From Chitinophagales bacterium (lineage in GTDB: Bacteria; Bacteroidota; Bacteroidia; Chitinophagales; JAHDHT01), in assembly GCA_020631175.1 (NCBI GenBank), contig JAHDHT010000252.1, forward strand, positions 1-5,025: 5,025 nucleotides of DNA, written 5' to 3'. The position numbers were made by a program, and so were the translations under genes. The notes beneath the pieces were generated by a model. It did no database searches. It was given only the letters and a program-made list of their open reading frames with translations, and was not told the DNA's origin. Shown one piece after another: positions 1 to 5,025 of this stretch. Every line of letters begins with the position of its first letter. Position 1 is the first letter of the stretch.

Positions 1-90
1 AGGGGTAAATAAACTACTTTTGCTCGCATAACAGGATTTGCATTCAAAATACATTTAATACAAATTCTACCAAAATATTATTCGAAATCT

Positions 91-1521
91 TTATGTTAAT
101 TCTGCTAACTGTGCATTAAGCCAATTTTTATTAGCAATACTTCCGGCACGATCGATCTGCTTTCGAAGTAATTTCAATTTGTTGTCTAAATACTCAGAAC
201 TCTTATAATCCCATTCTGATTTTAGCAATGACATTTTTCGGGTAAATCGAAACAAATTATAATAACGCTTATGCTTTTTATTAGAAATCAATTTATTTCT
301 AATTAAATATATCTTAAAAGCATTAAAATGAGCCTCTAATGCTTCTTCTTCTTCTGTTTCAAAATATATTCTCAATAAAAGAGCCTTAGAATCGAGATTG
401 TAATTTATATCTGTAAATTCTACCTGCATCAATGCATGCTGACTTTTCTCATATTCCTTTTCAGCGTAAAAAATATTTGCAATACTGTATTGATATGCAT
501 TTTCACGAACATCAGGATTTAAATATTCTGCTTGCTCTTTTACAAATCTTTTCACCCATTCCAGTTTTTTCAAACGAAGTCCAATGGTTAAAATATTTTT
601 AAATACATAAATAGGTAGAAAGCCTCCATCCAATAATAACTTCTTATCCAGCATTTTTTCAAACAAATCAAGGCATTTGACCAGATAAGTATTATCTCCT
701 GAATTAATTTTTCGTAAACAAAAATTAAGCTGATAAACCCGAAAAGATCTCAGTTTGTCAAAGGAAATTCTTTCCGAAATTTCATCTATTAACTGGTCAA
801 TTCGGCCGATCTCTTCAAAAGCATCAGGAAAGCAAACAGAATTATAAATCAAGTAATATAGATGAATCACAGGCCGATCATTCAAGTAATCTGGATTATG
901 CTCAATGTAATTAACTGCCCATTCTCCCCAGCTATTTTCAATCTCAAGTTGCATAAACTGAGCTCTGTTCTTTTGCTCACATAAAGTTTCTAATGCTTCT
1001 GTTAAGCTCCATTCAAACCCAAAGTCTATTTTATCCTGCAACAAAGCCTTTTTAGAAAAATCATTTTGACTTAAATATCTCCGGTCTTCTAATTGCAATA
1101 AGCGATATCGATTTTCAACAACTAAATTTTCAGTCTTGATCTTTTTCAAATGATAATCTTCACGTATACCATCGAAATCATTATGCAAAACCTCGATTAA
1201 ATCTAATTGCATTCTGTTATGCTGCACTGACTCTTGGTATTCGATTGCTAAAAATCGCTCTGTTAACCGTAACAAAGAAGAAATAACCCACCGCAAAAAT
1301 CCATCATCAAAGTCTTTTTCGCCTGAAACAGCTAAAAACAAATCTTTCCGCGAAAAATCATCCGGCACTTTTCCACTAACAATTTGATCAGCAAGGTAAT
1401 TCGCATAATCCTCAAGATCTTTCCTTTTATTGAAGTATGGAGAGGCAATAAATGACTGCCACCTCCGGATTTTCGACCGCGGCATTTTACTTAACAACTT
1501 AAATAGACTCGAGTTTTTCAT
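91..1521 (-). CDS. Conserved hypothetical helical protein of a Bacteroidota family
   Basis: The 476-residue product has no signal peptide and no membrane span, so it is probably cytoplasmic. It is rich in Leu, Lys, Glu and aromatic residues and looks helical throughout, in the manner of TPR/HAT-like helical repeats. Two stretches resemble a family of uncharacterised Bacteroidota proteins of roughly 500 residues. One is the N-terminal segment with SPYFNKRKDL at residues 27-36. The other is the C-terminal block at about 343-412, where YAEKEYEKS is followed by DINYNLDSKALLLRIYFE and then FKIYLIRNKLIS. I recognise the style from memory and know no assigned function. The tail (about 455-476) is Lys/Arg-rich and then ends in a short helix. 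The ATG at 1521 is the natural start: MKNSSLFKLLSKMP is typical of this type of N-terminus, and the region upstream reaches the protease terminator. The gene lies downstream of the protease gene in the same direction but beyond a strong terminator, so it probably has its own promoter in 1522-1615. I found no clean consensus there. The coding call is secure; the function is unknown. Confidence 0.9.
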   Translation of the reverse strand: MKNSSLFKLLSKMPRSKIRRWQSFIASPYFNKRKDLEDYANYLADQIVSGKVPDDFSRKDLFLAVSGEKDFDDGFLRWVISSLLRLTERFLAIEYQESVQHNRMQLDLIEVLHNDFDGIREDYHLKKIKTENLVVENRYRLLQLEDRRYLSQNDFSKKALLQDKIDFGFEWSLTEALETLCEQKNRAQFMQLEIENSWGEWAVNYIEHNPDYLNDRPVIHLYYLIYNSVCFPDAFEEIGRIDQLIDEISERISFDKLRSFRVYQLNFCLRKINSGDNTYLVKCLDLFEKMLDKKLLLDGGFLPIYVFKNILTIGLRLKKLEWVKRFVKEQAEYLNPDVRENAYQYSIANIFYAEKEYEKSQHALMQVEFTDINYNLDSKALLLRIYFETEEEEALEAHFNAFKIYLIRNKLISNKKHKRYYNLFRFTRKMSLLKSEWDYKSSEYLDNKLKLLRKQIDRAGSIANKNWLNAQLAELT

Positions 1522-1615
1522 TTAACAAACCTTACCTTGAAAAGGTGTAAAAGATTCACATTATCAATAGATTATTTAATCATGTAGCATTTCATTTGAC
1601 TTAAATATATAAACA

Positions 1616-1650
1616 AAAAAGGTCCGATTGCAACGCAATCGGACCTTTTT
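1616..1650 (-). terminator. Rho-independent terminator of the HtrA protease gene
   Basis: An 11-bp perfect stem (1621-1631 with 1635-1645) closes a 3-nt loop (1632-1634). It is flanked by an A-run (1615-1620) and a T-run (1646-1650), which lengthen the potential stem to 16 bp. Read on the minus strand, the hairpin begins about 20 nt after the protease TAA (1670-1672) and is followed by six U residues, the classic intrinsic-terminator form. The symmetry would let it work on the plus strand too, but no plus-strand gene ends here. It separates the protease transcript from the downstream gene at 91-1521. Confidence 0.92.
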
Positions 1651-1669
1651 ATAAACGTGACTTTTAAGT

Positions 1670-3211
1670 TTACAAACCAAAAGCATAATAATATGTAGAT
1701 GGATCATCCGGATAAACTCCTTCGATCATTACTCCTTGTCCTCTTTTTGAATCTAAAATCTGATTGATCTCTGTCAAACTATTTACCTGACGTTGATCAA
1801 TTTTAGTAATAATAAATCCATTTTTTATATCAGTTGATTCAGTAAGCCGCCCGCGACTTAAATTGGAAATTTGAACTCCACTCTCCAAACCTAACTTATC
1901 TTTCAATACACGACTAACCGGTGATAATTCAGCTCCTAAAACATTGTTATATGAAACATCCGAAGTTTCAGCTGTTACACGCTGTGTATTCATAGCAACA
2001 TTCTTTAATAATACAGTAGAACGCTGTTTTCTATTGTTTCGAATAAACTCAACATCAATTCGGTCACCAGGCCTGAAAGCCGCAACAGCTTCCTGCAACT
2101 CCGGAGCCGACTTCACATTTCTATTTTCAACGCTTACAATAACATCACCGTTTTGTAAACCCGCATCTTCAGCACCACTTCCTTCCATTACACCGGCAAT
2201 ATAAACTCCTTCCGTTTCATCAATTCCTAACTCATTAGCCAATTCACTGTTCAAGTCATTAATATTAACACCTAAATAAGCTCTTTGAACAACACCATGC
2301 TTTTTTAAATCTTCAACTACCTTCCTTACAAGATTCGCAGGAACAGCAAAAGAATAACCCGCAAAAGTCCCGGTAGGGGTGGCAATTGCCGTATTAATAC
2401 CAATTAAATCGCCATTAAGATTAACCAATGCACCACCAGAATTACCAGGATTTACGGCTGCATCCGTTTGAATAAATGACTCAATAGCCGCTTTATCTCT
2501 TAAAATATTAATGTTTCTCGCTTTCGCACTTACAATTCCTGCAGTTACGGTAGACGCTAAATTAAAAGGATTACCAACAGCTAAAACCCATTGACCAACC
2601 TTTACAGCATCAGAATTTTCAAATTCCAGATAGGGAAGACCCCTTTCTTCAATTTTGATTAAGGCAATATCTGTAGAAGGATCAGTACCTACGACAGTCG
2701 CTTCATAACTTCTATTGTTCTCTAAAACAACCTCAATCATATCTCCACCTTCAATTACATGATTATTAGTAACGATATATCCATCAGAAGAGATGATAAC
2801 TCCAGACCCTGTAGCGCCACCTCGCGGAGCACCTCCACCATAAGGATTGCCACCTCCACGCTGATCAAAAAATTCTCGGAACAAGTCATCACCAAACAAA
2901 TCACCAAACGGATTATTATAATTATAGTTATTTACCGGTTGACGGGTCGACTTTGTCTTGATATGTACAACCGCTGGGGTAGCGCGCTCAGCAGCTCCTG
3001 TAAAATCAAGACCTCCCTGACTGGCAGCTCGGGCATATCGGTTATTCATACCCTGTTGAACCGTTTTAAATTGAACAGGAGCATCAGCTTCCTGTTGAAT
3101 TGATGCGCTCTGAAATACTACCGGTGTAGCTTCCTCTTTTCCGTTAAAGAGATTCAGCGCAATTAATCCTCCTAAAAAAGAGGCAAATACATATAAAATG
3201 ACTTTCTTCAT
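1670..3211 (-). CDS. htrA: HtrA/DegP/DegQ-type periplasmic serine endoprotease (Do family)
   Basis: This envelope protease/chaperone degrades misfolded or damaged exported proteins (MEROPS S1C type). The 513-residue product starts with MKK and a hydrophobic segment (about 4-22), an uncleaved anchor or signal peptide. A linker follows, then the trypsin-like domain (about 70-300). The triad is intact: His151 in TNNHV, Asp181 in STDIALIK, and Ser258 in NPGNSGGA, with the oxyanion-loop GN before the Ser. A long Asn/Gly/Phe-rich insertion (about 92-132) corresponds in position to the LA loop, which in DegP governs oligomer assembly and active-site access. PDZ1 spans about 311-404, beginning with the carboxylate-binding-type motif YLGV. 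A second, more divergent PDZ-like domain spans about 420-505. The length is slightly above E. coli DegP/DegQ because of the loop and tail. The start at 3211 is followed directly by a good export signal. The gene is monocistronic as far as can be seen: divergent from the microprotein-dapF pair and closed by a strong terminator. DegP versus DegQ cannot be resolved from sequence alone. Confidence 0.96.
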   Translation of the reverse strand: MKKVILYVFASFLGGLIALNLFNGKEEATPVVFQSASIQQEADAPVQFKTVQQGMNNRYARAASQGGLDFTGAAERATPAVVHIKTKSTRQPVNNYNYNNPFGDLFGDDLFREFFDQRGGGNPYGGGAPRGGATGSGVIISSDGYIVTNNHVIEGGDMIEVVLENNRSYEATVVGTDPSTDIALIKIEERGLPYLEFENSDAVKVGQWVLAVGNPFNLASTVTAGIVSAKARNINILRDKAAIESFIQTDAAVNPGNSGGALVNLNGDLIGINTAIATPTGTFAGYSFAVPANLVRKVVEDLKKHGVVQRAYLGVNINDLNSELANELGIDETEGVYIAGVMEGSGAEDAGLQNGDVIVSVENRNVKSAPELQEAVAAFRPGDRIDVEFIRNNRKQRSTVLLKNVAMNTQRVTAETSDVSYNNVLGAELSPVSRVLKDKLGLESGVQISNLSRGRLTESTDIKNGFIITKIDQRQVNSLTEINQILDSKRGQGVMIEGVYPDDPSTYYYAFGL

Positions 3212-3248
3212 CTTGTTATTTCCAGTTTACTTTTCTAACAAATTAAAC

Positions 3249-3265
3249 CTTTGATCGTTTCAAAG
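3249..3265. promoter_or_regulatory. Dyad overlapping the htrA promoter (possible operator)
   Basis: A perfect 6-bp inverted repeat, CTTTGA-N5-TCAAAG, covers 3249-3254 and 3260-3265. Its right arm overlaps the candidate -7 element of the protease promoter, and its left arm falls at the predicted transcription start. A protein bound here could block or steer initiation. The dyad is short enough to be chance, and no known regulator is recognised. A direct repeat TAACG-cat-TAACG (3269-3273, 3277-3281) lies immediately upstream of the promoter element as seen by the protease gene. Confidence 0.25.
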
Positions 3266-3268
3266 TTA
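3261..3268 (-). promoter_or_regulatory. Candidate Bacteroidota-type -7 element of the htrA promoter
   Basis: On the minus strand this reads TAACTTTG, an exact fit to the TAnnTTTG -7 consensus of Bacteroidota primary sigma promoters. Transcription would start near 3254, giving a leader of roughly 43 nt before the protease ATG at 3211. I see no clear TTG/TTTG -33 element at the expected distance, so the call rests on the -7 match and its position. Confidence 0.45.
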
Positions 3269-3429
3269 TAACGCATTAACGATTTATTGGGCTTAAACAT
3301 TACTATTTTAACATTTTTTAGAATCGATTGAAAGCCTCAGGTTTAAAAGCGGCTTATTTAATGAGGTAATTAGTAAACATTTCATCCACAAATCACCACT
3401 CATCATTCAAAATCAGATATCTTTACAGC

Positions 3430-3609
3430 ATGGAATTACAGCCAGTACCCGGCTTTTTCAGTCGTAAATTTATTATCATAGGAATTATCACAATTACCCT
3501 TTGTGGTCTAATACTGTTTTTTACAGGACAGCTAAAGCCCGAAACTGAACATGATGTTCCTCAGGAATATATGGATAGCCTCGATATTATTAAACCAACG
3601 GATGTATGA
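3430..3609 (+). CDS. Small single-span membrane protein translationally coupled to dapF
   Basis: This 59-codon ORF starts ATG at 3430 and ends TGA at 3607-3609. The stop shares four bases (ATGA) with the dapF start at 3606, the usual sign of translational coupling in an operon. The peptide has a short N-terminus (MELQPVPGFFSRK), a strongly hydrophobic segment of about 18 residues (14-31, rich in Ile, Leu and Phe), and an acidic tail of about 26 residues that ends IIKPTDV. Arg12 and Lys13 before the span and the acidic residues after it predict N-terminus in, C-terminus in the periplasm by the positive-inside rule. Cys25 lies in the span, but the residues before it (TITL) do not form a lipobox, so it is not a lipoprotein. 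I do not recognise a family. No Shine-Dalgarno sequence is visible, which is normal for this phylum. It is probably the first gene of a dapF transcript. The evidence for coding is the ATGA junction, the clean membrane topology, and the absence of any other use for this stretch. Confidence 0.72.
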   Translation: MELQPVPGFFSRKFIIIGIITITLCGLILFFTGQLKPETEHDVPQEYMDSLDIIKPTDV

Positions 3610-4388
3610 AAATAAATTTCTCTAAATATCACGGTGCAGGTAACGATTTTATCATCATAGATAACAGAGAAGAAGTTTTATCACACGACAATGAAATCTT
3701 ATTTAAAAGCTGGTGTAGCAGAAGTTACGGAGTAGGGGCCGATGGAATCATTTTACTCGAAAATCATAATCAATATAGCTTCGAAATGGTCTACTTTAAT
3801 GCCGATGGAAATTTAGGTTCTATGTGCGGAAACGGAGGTCGTTGTGTTGCTGACTTTGCCGATAAATTAGGTTTGTGGAAAGAAGATCCGCTAAGGTTTT
3901 ATGCTATGGACGGTGAGCATAGAGTCCAAAGAGTAGATAGCCAGAACCTAAGCCTGACATTGCTCGCAATGGAAAATATTGAAGCATTTAAAAATGACTT
4001 TATCGTCGAAACCGGCTCTCCTCATTATGTAAAATTTGTTGAAAATCTCGAAAATCTTAATGTCTTTGAAGAAGGTAGAAAAATAAGATACAGTGAACCC
4101 TTTAAGAAAAAAGGAATTAATGTAAACTTCGTGAGTAAAAATCATACGGAAAACGGTGCACTTAAGATGCGCACTTATGAAAGAGGAGTGGAAAACGAAA
4201 CTAATGCATGCGGTACAGGCACCGTTGCAGTTGCTATGGTAGCGCGAAAAGTTATTGAAAACTTTAAAAATAAATCGGTTATCCCAATTCAGGCAGCAGG
4301 AGGTAATCTTTCCGTTCATTTTGAAAATGATGGAATCTGGCTTACCGGTCCTGTGAAAAAAGTGTATACCGGCGAATTAACATTTTAA
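3606..4388 (+). CDS. dapF: Diaminopimelate epimerase
   Basis: DapF interconverts LL- and meso-2,6-diaminopimelate in the cytoplasm. It is the cofactor-independent step that supplies meso-DAP for peptidoglycan cross-links and for lysine synthesis. The 260-residue product is full length (E. coli has 274). It shows the two-fold epimerase layout: KYHGAGNDF (8-15, substrate Asn13), FNADG (64-68, Asn65), the first catalytic Cys74 in MCGNGGRC, GSPH (137-140), NVNFV (172-176), YERGVENET (191-199, the Glu/Arg pair that contacts the substrate alpha-carboxylate), and the second catalytic Cys202 in ACGTGT. Both Cys residues of the two-base thiol mechanism are present, so it should be active. The start at 3606 gives the canonical MKINFSKYHGAGNDF N-terminus and overlaps the TGA of the upstream microprotein gene by four bases, so translation is probably coupled. 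No terminator hairpin with a T-run follows the stop. The partial propeller gene on the right converges on it. Confidence 0.98.
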   Translation: MKINFSKYHGAGNDFIIIDNREEVLSHDNEILFKSWCSRSYGVGADGIILLENHNQYSFEMVYFNADGNLGSMCGNGGRCVADFADKLGLWKEDPLRFYAMDGEHRVQRVDSQNLSLTLLAMENIEAFKNDFIVETGSPHYVKFVENLENLNVFEEGRKIRYSEPFKKKGINVNFVSKNHTENGALKMRTYERGVENETNACGTGTVAVAMVARKVIENFKNKSVIPIQAAGGNLSVHFENDGIWLTGPVKKVYTGELTF

Positions 4389-4399
4389 ATTTTTGTAAG

Positions 4400-4418
4400 G
4401 AAGCATTCGGCTTCGAAT
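4400..4418. other. Short alternative hairpins after dapF
   Basis: Two mutually exclusive small hairpins share bases just after the dapF stop: GAAGC/GCTTC (4400-4404 with 4410-4414) and ATTCG/CGAAT (4405-4409 with 4414-4418, GCTT loop). Neither is followed by a T-run on the plus strand, so this is at best a weak transcript end for dapF. It adjoins the outer arm of the structured element and may belong to it. Confidence 0.25.
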
Positions 4419-4560
4419 CTATCTGTAGTCCTGCTTTCCGTTGCAACGCGCCAATCCCTCAGGCGCTTCAGCATATATTGTCTTTGGCTTTCTTCGGCAG
4501 CCTGCATTCAATATTGCTTCAGTGCACTTCAGCATTGCCGGGTTTCCACTACAATCAGGC
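4419..4560 (-). repeat. Candidate Bacteroidota intergenic repeat or structured RNA-like element
   Basis: This non-coding stretch lies between the convergent dapF and propeller genes. It is GC-richer than its surroundings: by hand count, 68 of 140 bases are G or C in 4441-4580. Read on the minus strand it opens with GATTGTAGTGGAAA and closes with GGAAAGCAGGACTACAGAT. The outer arms TGTAGT and ACTACA (4424-4429 with 4548-4553) can pair over about 120 nt. Inside are a 5-bp hairpin GCGCC/GGCGC (4448-4452 with 4462-4466) and short palindromes at 4439-4448 (CGTTGCAACG), 4509-4516 (CAATATTG) and 4521-4528 (AGTGCACT). CTTCAG occurs three times (4466, 4517, 4527). From memory, the pair GTAGTGGAAA ... 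AGCAGGACTAC frames intergenic elements scattered through Flavobacteriia and Cytophagia genomes, possibly related to the Flavo-1 RNA motif. I cannot verify this here, and the boundaries and strand are approximate. Confidence 0.45.
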
Positions 4561-4608
4561 TTATTTTGCCAGCAGCAATCTTCGAAGAATGTAATCAATA
4601 CGGAGAAA

Positions 4609-5025
4609 TTAATTTAGTTGAATCAATTCAATTTTATTTTGAGTAACAAAGGGAATTAAAATTTGATTTTTTTCTTTATCAATACCAAAATTCGCAGGAT
4701 AAATTAAATCATCAATTAATAAATCATATTTACCATCACTATTAAGTTTATAGATAGCTCCCGGTTTTAATACACTAACTAATAAATTATTTTCTTTATC
4801 AATTTCTACTCCATCAAATCGATCTTTTCCTTCAGCAATTTTTTCCGGAAATATCATCCCGGGTTTATATTTAAATACAGCATCACCATAAAGGGGTAGT
4901 ATTATAAAGTGTTTGTTAATGGAATCCCATTCTATGCCGTTTGGTCTTTGCAGGAAATCACTTTTTATAGCTATGTCTGATTTTCCATCCGGATGTAATC
5001 TTAAAATTTTATCGATTCCAATATG
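4609..5025 (-). CDS. Partial beta-propeller protein (SMP-30/NHL-like), C-terminal part
   Basis: The frame ends TAA at 4609-4611 and stays open to the right edge, so the gene starts outside the window. The 138 visible residues are the C-terminus. An internal ATG at 4857 is not the true start, because in-frame propeller sequence continues upstream of it. Three similar blades are visible: PNGIEWD (28-34 of the visible part) then HFIILPLYGDAVFKY, FDGVEID (70-76) then NLLVSVLKPGAIYKL, and PANFGID (110-116) then NQILIPFVTQNKIELIQL. They repeat every 40-42 residues. The PNG-I-x-x-D motif followed by a strand and then an IYKL-type strand is typical of six-bladed SMP-30/gluconolactonase/LRE and NHL propellers. 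Such proteins include lactonases and binding proteins. With the N-terminus absent, neither export, metal ligands nor substrate can be judged. The last blade ends at the C-terminus without an extra domain. It converges on dapF. Confidence 0.85.
   Translation of the reverse strand, partial: HIGIDKILRLHPDGKSDIAIKSDFLQRPNGIEWDSINKHFIILPLYGDAVFKYKPGMIFPEKIAEGKDRFDGVEIDKENNLLVSVLKPGAIYKLNSDGKYDLLIDDLIYPANFGIDKEKNQILIPFVTQNKIELIQLN

Noticed and set aside
1..54. Possible start of a further minus-strand gene running off the left edge (ATG at 54 or at 29)
   Set aside because: Two different frames are open to the edge but give only 18 or 9 residues, with no recognisable motif. The data are too short to choose or to support a gene.
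1944..2204. Plus-strand ORF of 86 codons inside the protease gene
   Set aside because: It is antisense to well-conserved protease/PDZ coding sequence, has no family character and no start context. It is a shadow frame.
2759..3103. Plus-strand ORF of 114 codons inside the protease gene
   Set aside because: It is antisense to the catalytic-domain N-terminal half, and its Ile/Thr/Ser-rich composition reflects the opposite strand's Asn/Gly loop. It is a shadow frame.
3418..3425. TATCTTTA, a near match to the TAnnTTTG -7 element in front of the microprotein gene
   Set aside because: It would place the transcription start at or just inside the ATG at 3430, and no -33 element is seen. The final G is also missing.
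3948..4319. Minus-strand ORF of 123 codons inside dapF
   Set aside because: It lies entirely antisense to conserved dapF, including the second catalytic Cys motif. Its composition (Phe, Cys, Ile, Ser) is that of a reversed frame.
4439..4448. Palindrome CGTTGCAACG as a possible operator or attachment site
   Set aside because: It is a lone 10-bp palindrome inside the larger structured element, with no second copy in the window. The similar GTTGC bases in the terminator at 1621-1645 are explained by that hairpin.
4389..4608. Remnant of a transposase or other broken gene in the dapF-propeller spacer
   Set aside because: I saw no recognisable protein motifs in the translated spacer, and no terminal inverted repeats with a target duplication. 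The dyad-framed non-coding layout fits a repeat or RNA element better.

Overview
The window looks like a chromosomal segment of a Bacteroidota bacterium, probably of the Cytophagia/Flavobacteriia type. The evidence is AT-rich DNA, starts without Shine-Dalgarno sequences, a TAnnTTTG-type promoter element upstream of the protease gene, and a long helical protein with the sequence character of a Bacteroidota-restricted unknown family. The content is mostly housekeeping. I see no phage, insertion sequence, CRISPR array, tRNA or rRNA gene.

Layout from left to right: (1) 1-90 is a short spacer. (2) 91-1521 (-) encodes a 476-residue helical cytoplasmic protein of unknown function. (3) 1616-1650 is a perfect terminator hairpin that ends the protease transcript. 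(4) 1670-3211 (-) encodes an HtrA/DegP-type envelope serine protease with an N-terminal membrane anchor and an intact His-Asp-Ser triad. (5) 3212-3429 is a divergent control region with a candidate promoter and an overlapping dyad for the protease. (6) 3430-3609 (+) is a 59-codon single-span membrane microprotein gene, easily missed because of its size. (7) 3606-4388 (+) is dapF, diaminopimelate epimerase, whose start overlaps the stop of the microprotein gene in an ATGA junction. (8) About 4419-4560 is a GC-richer, dyad-rich non-coding element that resembles intergenic repeats or structured RNAs of Bacteroidota. (9) 4609 to the right edge (-) is the C-terminal part of a beta-propeller protein of SMP-30/NHL character; its reading frame is open to the window end.

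Two themes connect the centre of the window: envelope protein quality control (HtrA), and supply of meso-diaminopimelate for peptidoglycan and lysine (DapF, with a co-translated membrane peptide). They are transcribed divergently from one 218-bp region. Any functional link between them is inference from position only. The most interesting items are the microprotein coupled to dapF and the structured element downstream of dapF.
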